Shown one piece after another: positions 24,203-35,109 of a stretch of DNA of 47,113 bases. The notes beneath the pieces are model-generated. The model made no database searches, was not told the origin of the DNA, and was given only the letters and a program-made list of their open reading frames with translations. Within the stretch, counting starts at the first letter, position 1, and each line of letters begins with the position of its first letter. Source of the stretch: Parachlorella kessleri. Taxonomy: Eukaryota; Chlorophyta; Trebouxiophyceae; Chlorellales; Chlorellaceae. Position numbers and translations under genes: made by a program. The stretch is from assembly GCA_001598975.1 (NCBI GenBank), contig BBXU01002139.1, positions 1-47,113 on the forward strand, written 5' to 3'.

Positions 24203-26424
24203 TCACTCCCTGCTGATCTTGCGGTTGATGCCTCCCACCAGGGAGCGCCACCACACAACCGGCATGGAGGTGATGCCGCCCATCAGGGTGCTGGCCTCCT
24301 CGCACGCAGCAGCAGGTGCCAGGTCCACCACCTCCTGGCATGCAAACGCCTGCACAACCAACCAGGGGGAGCCACACACCACTTAGGACAGGAACCGAGA
24401 AAGCCTGGGAGGAAGGGCAGTATGTGGAGTGATGGCAGGGCCTCTGAATGATATAACCAGGTGTGGGCACCCTGCAAGACGCCGACATAACAGTTTGAGA
24501 TGCCACTTACAAGCTGCAGTGAGGCAGTGAAGAGGCAGTGCCCAACCCACCTGCTCTGATTTGATGCGCAGCTGCCTCTTGAAGTAGCTCTGGCTCTGCT
24601 GGTCTGGTGGACAGCTGATACAGAGTGCGCCTTCTGGGATGTGGGCAGCCGCGGTGTGGATGGCAATCACAGCCGCGGGGGAGGCGCTAGTGGGGAGGCT
24701 GAATGCCGAGTTGGGGTTGGAGCAAGAGAAGGAGTCTGTCAGCATGCTGCTGACGGCAGAGCTGGCTGCCCGCCCCTGGCAAGGGAAGGGCGTGGGGGGC
24801 CTGCTGGGCAGCAGCTGCCCAGCGGAGGGTGCACTGGGGGCAACCAGGTGTAGGCCTGACAAGGAGCGGGGCGGCGTGCTCAGCTCGTCAGTCCTGCTGC
24901 GCTTGATGTCGCCCGAGTCAGGCCTGCCAAAGAGGCTGCTGCTGCTGCTGCTGCTGGTACCGCTGGTGCTGTAGCTGTGCCGGCTCGTCTCGGGACCTGG
25001 TAGCACTGCAGGGATGCTGGTGGCCGCGCCCTGTCCCTCAATTGCTGTGTAGGGCAGAGCCTTGCGTCGCATGCCACTCAGGCTGCGCGATAAGGCCGAA
25101 TGCTGCTGCGGCTGCTGTCCCTGCGGCTGCTTGTTGAAAGCTAGTGCGTTGGTTGGATGAGCAAGCATTGCACCCCCCGGCCTGGGTGCTGTTCGGGAGG
25201 CAGGGGTTGTGTGCTGCTGCGGCTGCTGCCGCTGCTGGGTGGGCTGCTGCACATAAGAAGGTGCAGAGGGAGCAGCAGTGTGGCGTGGTGAGAACACGGG
25301 TGTTGCTGGTGCGGTGAGTTTGCTATGTGCGGCAGGACAAGGTGTTGGGGCTGGCTGCATCTCAGCAGCCGGGCTTGCAGCCTTGGGCCTGTGCAGTGCC
25401 ACCCTCACGGTACCTCTGTACATGACAGTGGTGTCGTTCTGCAGCCAGTGGAGCAAGCAAGGGCACTGAGCGAGTAGCTTGGGTCACTTCTGCTGCCAAG
25501 ACAAAGGCCCCGGACCTTGGTTCCCATTGGTTGTAACCCACACACGAGGACCAGCTCAAGGGCTGCTGGAAAGCATGTAAAGAGCAATGCCGCCACACCT
25601 GTGCAATGTTGGTGCAGCTTGTTGGCACGGCGAGGCTCAGCTGGAATAGGCCCCTCTTGAGGCGCAGTTCAGATGGGCTGCCGCAAACGTCAGCTGCTTC
25701 CCTCCAAATAGCAGCCGGCCTGCATCGTAGGAAGGAGGAGGCTTTTATGAATGCAGCTGTTTCCCAGACGGTCTCCCTACTAAGCAGGACAAAGCCGTTG
25801 TGCACTTGGAGAAGCCTTGCCAGTCGGGGTATCCCTTAACCTGCTTGCGTGCTCATTTGGGTTGGTTGCTCGGATTGCTTGCTTGCTTGCTTGCTCGTTT
25901 TGAATGGTAACAAGCTGTCTGAACCTGCGCCTACCTGAGGGCCTGCTGGCGGATGTTGTGCTCCAGCTGGCGGTGGCGCAGGTGGTAGTAGATGGTAGGC
26001 GACGCGATGCCGGAAGGCCACCAGTCTGCGTATTCCTCGCTGCCACTGCAGCAGGGGGGGAGAGCTGTGCTAGTGAGGCAGGGTTTGGAGGTGTTGGCCC
26101 GTCTCCTTTGTGTAAAGGAGCAGAGGCGTTTCTAACTTTGGGTACAGGGTGATGAAGAGTGGGAGGAACCGGCGGTGCGCCCCCCGCGCCACCTCCCCCC
26201 CTCCCCACTTCCCGCGTGCAGAGGATGCGGGAGGGTGCTCACCTGCTCCCACAGCAGTGTGCATAGTTTGAGAGGCTGGTGTCACAGGTTATGCAGCGTG
26301 TACAGCCTCTCCTCCGGGGAGCCCGAGACCTGTCAGCAGCTAGTGAGCTGCCCTGCTGCTGCTGCTGCTGCTGCCTCTGCTGTTGCTGATACTGCCGCCC
26401 TCCTGCAAGGGTAATTCCCTGCAT
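24203..26424 (-). CDS. Unrecognised Gln/Ser-rich protein
   Basis: Minus-strand exons 26243-26424, 25935-26045, 25599-25719, 24551-25438 and 24203-24349 join in phase to give 482 residues. The N-terminus has a polyglutamine run, then a Cys-containing segment (CTRCITCDTSLSNYAHCCG) and a well-ordered-looking stretch, EEYADWWPSGIASPTIYYHL through RGLFQLSLAVPTSCTNIAQ. Exon 4 (296 codons) is mostly disordered: Pro, Gln and Ser runs including seven consecutive serines. The C-terminus is ordered again (GGITSMPVVWWRSLVGGINR). I do not recognise the family. The four N-terminal Cys pairs could bind metal, but that is a guess. The start is uncertain: the same frame is open upstream to an ATG at 26733. 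The stop TGA overlaps a donor-like GA|gtgagt, so a further 3' exon cannot be excluded. Confidence 0.6.
25875..25894 (+). repeat. (TTGC)5 microsatellite
   Basis: Five perfect TTGC units lie in the second intron of the Gln/Ser-rich gene, close to its donor. Confidence 0.9.
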
Positions 26425-26998
26425 GACGCTCGCTTTGCTGGGTGGACAGAGCAGCTGGGGCTGGTAAGACTGCTGCAAGCTGCTGAACGCACATGCCCCG
26501 AGCGCGTCACTGGCGAGGCACACACTCGTTGGCCCGCGTTCTAACGAGTAAGGCTTCAGAGAGAAGTTATTATGGTTGCTGAAAGCTGTCCGTAGTTGGC
26601 GAGCGTGCAGTTGTACACGCACGGCGACTTCCGCAACAGCACCCCTGACTTGGCAAAAACAGGGTTGCGGCCGTGGACAAAACTTGGAGGAAATAGAAGC
26701 CCAAGGAAGTCTTGGAAAGTACAATGATCGCATCGATGGACCCCAGAACCGTGTGAATTTGTTTGTGCAAAAAGACGGACGCGCCCTGCGTCACCCTTAG
26801 TCACTGGGGGCCGCGGTGCAGCCCGAGGCAGTTGGCAAACGCACGGATGCCTCGGTTAGCGATCGGGGCACGGGTCAGATCTCGCGGATATGTGCCTGGT
26901 GCCCTGTAAGTGATCACAGACCCGACATCGGAAGGAGCATGGCGGACTGTGATAGCTGGTAAGAACTATGGGCGTTATCCTATCTTTGTGAACTAGAG
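26425..26998. promoter_or_regulatory. Divergent intergenic region, Gln/Ser-rich gene / SAAL1-like
   Basis: These 574 bases separate two diverging starts. The minus frame is open through half of it, so the upstream gene may begin further right. An ATG at 26939 with donor-like gtaag lies upstream of the SAAL1-like start but joins the next exon out of frame. No recognised motif. Confidence 0.4.
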
Positions 26999-29470
26999 AT
27001 GGCTGATCAAGGTGAGGTGGCAAGCTTGCCACGAGTTGCTTGAGGCTGCCGCTGCAAACTTGCCTAACTGGTTGTTTCCGCCGAGGCGCATCCCCACATG
27101 CATCGGTACCAACATTAGGGTTTTATGCTGAACTACAAAGGCGGCCGTCACGACATCCTGCATAGCTGCTGCACATGCAGTGGTGGACCCTGCGTATGTG
27201 CTGAGGGCTGCCCGCAGTTTTCTCAGCGTGGTGCACCCTGTTGGTGTGGAGGGTGGGGATGCCGAGCAGGCAGAGGAGGATGGATGGGAGGCCTGTGGCT
27301 GTCTCTTGTGGGACATAGCCGCTATTCCTGAGCAGGCCGAGCTGCTGGCAGCAAACAACATTCAGGAGATACTTCAGGTACGAGGTGGATGCCCTTTGAA
27401 CAAGCTGGCTGCAGGTGACAGGCATGGGCCCAGGGTCAAGGTGCCATGGCTGCCTTGCAAACTAATAATAATGCAGAAAACTTGCAGTGCTCAGCTAAAC
27501 CAGCTTAATTCCCTGCTTGCTTGCTCAGGCGGTTGCTCAACACTCTTTTCCTGCAGACCATCCTTGCTGTGAGCATCTCCCAGGAGCGCTGGCGTGCACT
27601 AGAGATAGCTCTGGGCCTGCTGGCCAACCTAGCCTGCCACCGGGATGTTAGGCAGGCCCTGCTGAGCTCTCCCACCCTAGCAAGGCTTGTCCTGGAGAGG
27701 GCTTTATGGGTGGATGACACACCAGCGCTGGCTGAGGCATGCCGACTGCTGGCGGGGGTCTGTCTCAGTACCCAGGTATCTCTTGAATCAGGAGGAGATG
27801 GCCCTTTTGTTTGAAACGCATACCCTGGATCCAAGCTAACGAGTAAAGCATCGAGAGGACGCGCCCTGGCTGTTCAAAGGGGCCTTGAACCTTGAGGACG
27901 GGCATATGTGTTGCAGAGCCGAGTGATGGATAGTTATGAGCATGGCTGTGTTGCTACAGAGGGATGACACGTGGTGGCAGCTCCTGACGCAACCAGAAGG
28001 GCTTGGCCGACTGGTTTGGATGGTCGAGAATACTCTTAGCCGTGTGCTCCTTGAACGAGTGTGAGTGATTGGGATGAAGCCATGACTAGATTAGCTCTTG
28101 CAATCCGGCAAGATCGGCAGGCTGTATCACAGTGGTCCATGCTATGCATATTTTGGGAGGTATGCCCAGTCGCCGTTTGTAAATTGCTGCAGCATCTGCC
28201 AGTGCACAGTGGCTTTCACTGTCTGAATGTGGCTCCATCAGCAATGGCCCTGCATTTAAGTAGCCTGGTCTGGTTGCCACCTCCTTGATACAGGCTGGCT
28301 CTTCTCTGCGCCATGCTACAAGCCTCTGGTGAGCAGTTGCCTCACCTGGTCGCCAGCCTCCTCCAGCTAGACATCCTGCCAGCCGTGGCCACCATCTTGT
28401 CAGCCTACCTTAGTCAGCTACAGAAGGAGCAGCAGGAGTTTGATGGCGGGGAAGGCGCCAGAGCTGGCAGCTCACCGCCTTGGGAGGAGGCTCTTGAAGA
28501 GACTAGTCAACCTGCGGAGCGAGCAGGGAAAGGGTCTCCTTCCGCCGTGAGCGGGCCTGCGGTGGCAGTGCCGGAGGAGGCAGGAGGGAGCAGTGAGGCA
28601 GGCAAGGGAGCGGCCGGAGCAACAGCAGGAGAAGCGGCTGCAGGAGCACATGGCCAAGAGCCTGGCGGAGGAGAGCAGGAGGATGGGCCTGGCCCAGAGG
28701 TGAATGAGGCAACTGCCTTGGAAGCCCTTAGCCTGGTAGACGGCCTGACAGCCACAGAAGCAGGAATCGCAGCTGCCTCTGAGGCAGGCCCCATAGTGGG
28801 GACAGTTTTGCAGCTGCTGGCCCTCTCAGATAGTATCCAAGTGCACATGGTGTGCGCAACGTTGCTGGCTTCCCTGGATGCCATAGGGAGCCAGCTGGCA
28901 AGCTGCCCTGGGGCGCTGCGTGGTGCGCTGGGCCTGCTGAGGGCTGTGCAAGGCGTGCCAGTGGGAGCAACGAGGGGACCGGAGGTGCCTGGTGCTGCTG
29001 AGGCGCAGGCTGCCTGGGCACTTTTCAGTGTTGCGTTGCATGCTGCAGTGCAGCAGCAGGCAGAGGCAGTTGTGTCAGGTGCCAGCCATGTCCCAAAGCC
29101 CGGTGCAGAGCCAGTCAGTGGCAACAAGACACAAGGCATGGCAGGTGCTGTTACTGGGGATAGGAACGCACCCAAGTCCAGCGGCAGTTCTATGGATATA
29201 GGAGGCCTACTAGATGCTGCTGCAGATTTCTCAGATGTGCTGGTTGGGGACTGGGCAGGGGAGGTAGGGGGCCAGGCAGTACTGGCGCAGCAGCAGTACT
29301 GCCTGCAGCAGCTGCAGCACTTACTGGGGCGCGAGCAAGAGGGAGGCAGACCCTTTTCAAGGCAGCAGGCAACACTGCAAGGGCAGCTGACAGCGCTTGA
29401 GCCAAGCTTGTTGCCTGCTATTGCAGCAGGAAACGGCAGCCCGCCAAGTGTGGTTGATGCTGCTTTGTAA
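26999..29470 (+). CDS. SAAL1: SAAL1-like protein (armadillo-type)
   Basis: Exons 26999-27011, 27181-27377, 27557-27775, 27960-28060 and 28294-29470 join in phase to give 568 residues ending in TAA. Exon 1 is only 13 bases (MADQ plus one base), chosen because its phase matches exon 2. Residues 30-200 match the SAAL1 pattern: GWEACGCLLWDIAAIPEQAE, then NNIQEILQTILAVS, LEIALGLLANLACHRDVRQA and TPALAEACRLLAGVC; SAAL1 has the same order of 'LWD', 'LG(N/L)LAC' and 'E..RLL' helices. Human SAAL1 is a poorly understood nuclear protein tied to cell proliferation. Here the C-terminal half carries a long Gly/Ala/Glu low-complexity insert (about residues 220-310). Function in algae is unknown. Confidence 0.75.
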
Positions 29471-29889
29471 AATGTGTGTGTGCCTTGCTTTGGCCTAGAG
29501 TTTGTAACTCGTGACATATGTCATTCAGTGTGAGGGTGGCCTGCAATAGATTACAGCTGGTATGTCCCCCAGCTGATGTCCGTTGCTTACAGGTTGATTT
29601 CCCTGCTTGGCCCTTGTTATCTCGCTGTTGGCAACCAACACCTTAGAGGTTCTCGCTGTGGCAGGACAGATTGCTCGATGTCAAGTGCCTCGCTCCAGGT
29701 TCCTAGCTGGCTTGGAGGACAGTGCAGAGGTAGAGAATGTCGGGCATGCAGCCCAGTCTGGATACCCGCCAGCGCCCAGCAGTTTCCCTTCCCGACTGCT
29801 GCCTGCTTTTCTCTACCAATGGATTCAATCGGCAACTGGGATGGACGTATTGTCTTGTTTAACAAGGCGCATGCTCTTTTGTGCCAGTC
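29471..29889. other. Intergenic region SAAL1-like to THG1
   Basis: These 419 bases carry the SAAL1-like 3' UTR, with TGTAA about 30 bases after the stop as a likely poly(A) signal, and the THG1 promoter. Nothing else is recognised. Confidence 0.5.
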
Positions 29890-31177
29890 ATGGCTAACAG
29901 TAAGTACGAGTATGTGAAAGACTACGAGCTAGACGACCGGCTACTACCTGGATGCTGGATAGTTGTGCGGCTGGATGGCAGGGCCTTCACTAGGTAACCG
30001 CAGGGACTAGCAGGAGGTGGCGTCTTTCTAGGCCTTCTGATAATGCCGTACCCTGAACACCTTTGGTGGCCTTAGCTTTATCTGAGGTACGCCTTTTTCC
30101 AGGTTCTCCCAGCTGCACAGCTTTGAGAAGCCTAACGACCCTCGGGCTCTCGCACTTATGGACCAGGCAGCCAAGGAAGTGCTGCGGGAGTTTGGCGAAA
30201 TCCGACTTGCCTTTGGCGAGAGCGATGAGTACAGCTTTGTGTTCTATAAGCACACAAACCTTTATGGTGCGACCCTGGGTTCAGATATCTGAGGCAAGGA
30301 TTCCGTAGCAGCACTTGAGCACCAGCCCGTGCCGTGCTGCTTTGAAGGAGCTGTTAGTAACCTGTGACTGGCTGCATACTGCAGGTCGAAGAGCCTCCAA
30401 ACTGGTGTCACTGGTCACCTCCTGCTTCACTGGCAGCTATGTGCGGTACTGGCAACAGCACTTCCCAGACACGCCTATGCAGCTCACACCCCTCTTTGAC
30501 GGCAGGGCGGTGTGCTACCCTACGGACCAAACTCTGCGGGACTACTTGGCCTGGCGGCAAGCTGATGTGCATATAAACAACCAGTACAACACCTGCTTCT
30601 GGGCTCTAGTAAAATCTGGGAAGAGTACAACTGAAGCCCAAGGCATTCTCAAGGTGCTTTCCGCATGTGGCTTGACAGTCATGTCTGCCTGGCTGCCTCC
30701 CATGCCTTCCACCTTTGCACAATGTTTATGTGTTCCATTCGCGTATTTACCTTGCTGGGATTCCCCAGCCTGACCTTTGAGAGGGGTCAGTGTCACTTCA
30801 CCAGCAGGTGTCTTGCTGTTGCTGCAGGGTACCCAGACAGACTTCAAGAACGAGCTCCTATTCACTCAATTCGGGATTAATTACAACAAGCTGCCAGAGC
30901 AATATAGGAAGGTATGGAGGCTCCTCCGGAGAAGTACAGCATTAAACAAGCTGAAAGAGCTTACAACAGTTATACTGTCTAGTGGTTACCCACAAGCTGG
31001 TGAACCCATCTCTGCATGCCTCTGCAGGGGTCTGTCGTAATACGCAAGAAACTCAAGAAGCTGATAGAGAAGGAGGGCGGCTCTGCGCGCGAGAAGGAAG
31101 TTACGGAGCCAGTTGTTTTGCACTGTGATATCATTAGAAACACATTTTGGCAGGACCATCCAGCTCTTTTGTCTTGA
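29890..31177 (+). CDS. THG1: tRNA-His guanylyltransferase
   Basis: Exons 29890-29993, 30103-30266, 30385-30653, 30828-30911 and 31028-31177 join in phase to give 256 residues. The start [20 protein letters not shown] runs into the catalytic [20 protein letters not shown], whose Asp and RxF are part of the palm active site. [13 protein letters not shown] supplies the second metal-binding Asp. [20 protein letters not shown] and the following [20 protein letters not shown] are family-specific. Thg1 adds G(-1) to the 5' end of tRNA-His in 3'-5' polymerisation, which histidyl-tRNA synthetase needs. Length agrees with yeast Thg1 (237). Its stop lies 34 bases from the stop of the converging LC7 gene. 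Confidence 0.95.
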
Positions 31178-31211
31178 GCTTGTGTTGCTTGGCATGTGCT
31201 GGCCCCCTACT

Positions 31212-31616
31212 TCACTCTGTTGACGGATCTTGCACCACCACCAGCGTGAATTGCCGCTCAAGGTCTGGCACTATTATAAGCTCTGCAGAGCAGGAAGAAG
31301 CTTATGTCGCCTTCATTGGCACCTCAACACACAACCTCACCTCACCTCACCTCAAGGTGCTGCTTTAGCCACTGCGCTCACCGTGCTTTTTTGAGCGAAT
31401 CCTCAGGGAAAGCATGTCATCAGCAGGGTCCTTAGCTAGTTCTTTCACAACGCTGCGAGCCTTCTGCCCCAGCTCGGTGACCAATGCTGCGTATTGGACT
31501 GAAAGCTCGTGCTCCAAGGTGGACCTGATGGGCACGCCGTCGCCGTTGATAACTAGTATGCCTTCCACGCCTTTATGCGATTGTAGCCGCTTCACCGACT
31601 CCTCAAGGGTCGACAT
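31212..31616 (-). CDS. DYNLRB: Dynein light chain roadblock/LC7
   Basis: Two minus-strand exons, 31382-31616 and 31212-31282, join at a split codon (phase 1) to give 101 residues, the usual length. MSTLEESVKRLQSHKGVEGI and LVINGDGVPIRSTLEHE open the roadblock fold; DDMLSLRIRSKKHELIIVPD crosses the splice and DLERQFTLVVVQDP ends it. Roadblock/LC7 dimers sit at the base of cytoplasmic, intraflagellar-transport and outer-arm dyneins and bind the intermediate chains. The gene is complete and intact. Its 99-base intron contains a short CTCAC repeat. The presence of LC7 is compatible with an alga that makes, or whose relatives make, cilia. Confidence 0.95.
31336..31355 (+). repeat. Short CTCAC tandem repeat in LC7 intron
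   Basis: Three CTCAC units plus a near copy (CTCAA). Intronic and probably without function. Confidence 0.8.
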
Positions 31617-32988
31617 TGTCCCTGGGGTATGCTGGTGGGAAGGCTGGGAAGCTGGTGCTGAGCTAGTTCCAAGTTAAAGTTGGGTTAGCCCGAAGATGGG
31701 AAGCCGCAAAGAGCCCTGGGCGCCGACTGCTAGAAGGAAACAGTAAGAGCGCCGACGAGGGAAACGTTTGACAAAGCCTGCCGGCTGCGGTCAAGCAAGT
31801 CCGCAAAGGACTTGGCTTGGCTTTTGCTGTAGTCATTTAAATTTAAAAGCGCAGCCGCAGGCCTCCACCTTGCTGCTGTAGGTCAAGCTGCGCCTGCTAG
31901 GTAGTAGTACAGGTCCAGTATTCCACAGCTGAATGTAGTATAGTACAGTCAACAGTGAGCAAAGCCCGGCCAAGTTGAGGGACCTTCAGCGGGAGGCCCA
32001 GCTGCAGCCAGACCAACCCTAGTGCTGGTCTGGTAATTTGGCAACGTTGTCTCAAACTTTGGACTTGAAAGTTTAGAACAGGACTTTTAGTACGGCTAGG
32101 GCATGGGCGGCCTGGAGGCGGTGGGCTGCAGGTCATGGTGGATCTCTTACATGCACTCTGCGAAGAATGCATCGAACCCTGTTGTCCATACTCATGCAAC
32201 TCCTCAGTTTCCACTTATTTGCATTAGAACTTGAAAGACTGCCTTGAAAGACTGACTTGAAAGATTGAAATTTGAAGAACTGAACCCAGCTGGGCCGCAT
32301 GCGCTAGCCCTCATCACCCATCAACGGAGAAAACAAAATTTCGATTAGTAATTTACAGCATGGTCTGCCATGTGGCCAGCATCCATGCCACGCAGTACTT
32401 GTTTGACTGCTTATAATGAGAAGAGCAAAATCTATTCTAGCGGAAGGCTTTCACAACGTCTTCACCTTGGAACCTCAGGGCTCTAACAATGTTTTCACCT
32501 TAGCCACCAGCTTGTTGACGCTCCCTTGCAGTTGTCTGCTCTAGTCCAGGAAGTGAACGACCCGCCTAACCTGAGAACAATTCCGTGAAGCCAAGCTTGC
32601 CGCATACTTTCTGGTGAGCCGGAGCCCCTTGTGTTGCAGTTTATGCTACCAAGCAACCAACCTGCATTTTCATACGAGCTCTTGGAATAAGGGTAGGCCA
32701 CTGCAGCGCTTGCAATATGGTCTTGGCGACAAGTAGAGCCCGTATGCACAGGCGGCTGCAGGGCCACGGCATGGTTGTTCCTTCCTCCTCCGCCCACTGT
32801 GCTGCGAGTGCTGCGGCGTCCACGAGGTAAGAGGCACAGGGCCAAGCAGCTTCACACCTGCTGAGAGTTCAATATTGGTTGCATATCGAAATTGCATATT
32901 GACTGGCTGACCCCCAAGTTGCCCCACCACATGGCGTCCCTATTGACGTGTCAACATGCCTTGCTGCAGGTTCTAGCTCGTGGTAATC
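31617..32988. other. Long intergenic region upstream of the 33-37 kb gene
   Basis: These 1,372 bases separate the LC7 start from the next plus-strand start. They hold a 13-base tandem triplet at 32230-32268. At 32787-32842 the plus strand has an ATG, 18 codons (MVVPSSSAHCAASAAAST) and a good donor, possibly an alternative first exon. No other feature is recognised. Confidence 0.4.
32230..32268 (+). repeat. 13-base tandem repeat, three units
   Basis: Units CTTGAAAGACTGC, CTTGAAAGACTGA and CTTGAAAGATTGA follow one another without gaps, upstream of the 32989 start. Confidence 0.85.
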
Positions 32989-34987
32989 ATGAGCGTGCGG
33001 CTTACCAGCTCCAGGTGGGAAAGGAACCTGATGCTACCGCCCATGTCGTGGCTCACACTACATGGCACGTGTCGAGGTTCTCTACTGGAGTGGGTGCAAG
33101 CCATATGGTTGAAGGTGCTTTTCAAAAGTGGCTTCCTTACCGTCCCTTATCGTTGTGCCAACAGGCAAGCAGTTAGCGGTGCCCGCAGGGCAGCAGCAAA
33201 GAGGACGAAAAAACCGCCGGCATACTTCAAAGGTATGCAAGCAGACAGGAGCCCAGGGTGTAGTGGTTGGCGCTGCAGCTTGGTTGTCTATGGGCTTGTG
33301 TATTGCAAGTGTGCAGCTTGGCGGGTTGGCTTGTCGGACAGTCCACAAGGTGGTGATGACAGCGCCCCTGTCGATGCTGCAACCACGTTGCTCATATGCA
33401 GATTATGTTGTGGATGATGCTGGTGGGGAAGTGGAGGACTCACGGAAGAGGGTGAAGATGGACCAGGTGCGGCCGCGTGTTGCTTCTTCCATCTGTCTGT
33501 CGTGCAAACCGGCTTTTGAAGATGCACAGCAATCAAATGAGCATGCCTATCCTGTTGTGGTCAAAGCAGCGTAGGCGGACTTACAGAGCATTGCGGCTGA
33601 CCATGCTGGTTCCAATCCTGGTTGCGCGCTGCCTAGAGTTCCCCCTCTTCTTGGCTATGAGTAGCAGGGCAACGAGGCATCCCCAGAGGCTGGGCTTCTT
33701 GGCTGTGAGGAGCGCATCCCCGAGGCAGTCCCAGAGGCTGGGTCAGGTGGGTTGGACCTGGCATGGGGGAGTGGTCCCCGAACCTGTGACCCAAGCCGAG
33801 GATGCTCCGTTCCACATTACCTGGAAGCTCGTCGGTCTAGTCTAGTCCATCAGCGCGCTACGAATTGACCATGCTGGTGCGACTACTGCAAGAGTGCAGT
33901 GTGGTGTATAAGTCCGAAGTCACGTGTCTGCAGTGCTGCTGACCACATCTGCAGGTGCTGGTGTGGCCGGTGGAGATGGGGCTGACCCTGAATATGTCAT
34001 CAGCGGTGGCGAAGGCAGTAAAAAGCCGGTGAGCAGGCGTTCAACGAACACTGTCTGGACAGGATGGCCTGGAAGCAGAGTAGACCGAGGTGCCTCCACA
34101 TGCCTCGCATAGATGCAGGTGAAGTAAGTGTTTGGTTGCACTGGAAGAGCAGCACCTTGAATGCTTATAAAGCGACGCTGTCCGCGATTGCAGGAGACAA
34201 CTAGGGCGGCGAACAAGCAGCCAAGGGTTGTCCTGAGTGCCGTGGACCAGGCCCAGGCCGAGCTCTCGCCAGAGGAGGTCACCAGGAGGCTGGCACATAT
34301 GACGTCGGTAGCCCATGCCAGCCTTAAAGCAAGCGCTGGTCAGCCGGGGCTGGTCCGGCACACTTCACTGGTGCACGAGCTGTCGGCGGCGGCCAGCGGG
34401 CTCAGTCCAGAGGAGTGCGCCAGCAAGGTCAGTGTTGGACATGTTTGGGACCTGGGAGTCAATGTGAAGGTGGTTCATCGTCCATGCCTGGTAATAGCCG
34501 GGGATATCAGAGTGTGTTATATATATCATAACAGGTAGTGCCCTGCGGGCTTTTCATGTTGTGACTTCATTTCCTAATCATTGTGCAGCTCGCCTTGGTG
34601 GGTTCCCGGCCGCCCAAGGAATGCCTTGTACATCTCCTTTCTCCCCACTTGCAGGACACCAACTGCAGCCAGGCCAAAATTGAAGCGGACCATGCAGCGT
34701 GCTCGAGGGCAGCCAAGAAAGGCTGGCTGAAGGTCAGCTTCGGCTCCTGGTCGACAGACTCAACAGTACCAACAACCGGGGAGCATCCCTCTCCGACAGT
34801 GAAGATTCGCGGCCACTTTCAGAAGCGCGTTGCACCCGATGCAAACGTGGAGTGGGTCATCGTCGATGCCAGCGGTGTTCCTCCTGACATCAGATCCAAG
34901 AGTGGCACCGAGTATAACGCAGCGCAGCAGGAGGTACGGCTGAACAACCCATTGGACCTGCAGGAATCATTTCTAGGACTCGTGTGA
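32989..34987 (+). CDS. Unrecognised basic, probably nuclear protein
   Basis: Exons 32989-33014, 33165-33232, 33402-33466, 33668-33746, 33955-34028, 34194-34427 and 34655-34987 join in phase to give 292 residues if the frame is read to the TGA at 34985-34987. The N-terminus MSVRLTSSRQAVSGARRAAA continues KRTKKPPAYFKDYVVDD, a likely nuclear localisation signal followed by an acidic stretch; a second basic cluster is SRKRVKMDQ. The middle is Glu/Ala-rich (AQAELSPEEVTRRLAHMTSV), and the last exon has a mixed, folded-looking segment (KKGWLKVSFGSW, DANVEWVIVDASG). I recognise no family. A donor at 34934 (GAG|gtacgg) would instead splice in phase to 35110 and fuse this to the next entry; phases alone do not decide it. 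Exon 4 starts inside a 48-base tandem repeat. Confidence 0.5.
33647..33742 (+). repeat. 48-base coding tandem repeat
   Basis: Copies 33647-33694 and 33695-33742 both start CTTCTTGGCT and end AGAGGCTGGG. In one frame they encode 16-residue units, LLGYE(stop)QGNEASPEAG and LLGCEERIPEAVPEAG. Copy one contains tagcag, which serves as the proposed acceptor for exon 33668-33746. Confidence 0.85.
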
Positions 34988-35109
34988 TGTAGCTCTACGT
35001 GGCTAGCACCCTCAAGAATGTCACATTATGAAGTATGTCTGGCTCATGGTGGTGCCGACCGCCTTCACACGAGCTTACTTACAATGTCATTGTATGCAAT
35101 CTCCTGCAG

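Noticed and set aside
28507..29517. A 336-codon minus-strand ORF
   Set aside because: It lies opposite the large SAAL1-like exon; its Ser/Pro/Ala-rich product is what the antisense of Gly/Ala/Glu-rich, GC-rich coding gives.
32787..32842. A possible first exon (MVVPSSSAHCAASAAAST) with a good donor
   Set aside because: It joins the exon at 33165 in phase but would skip the equally good ATG exon at 32989; kept only as a possible alternative start.
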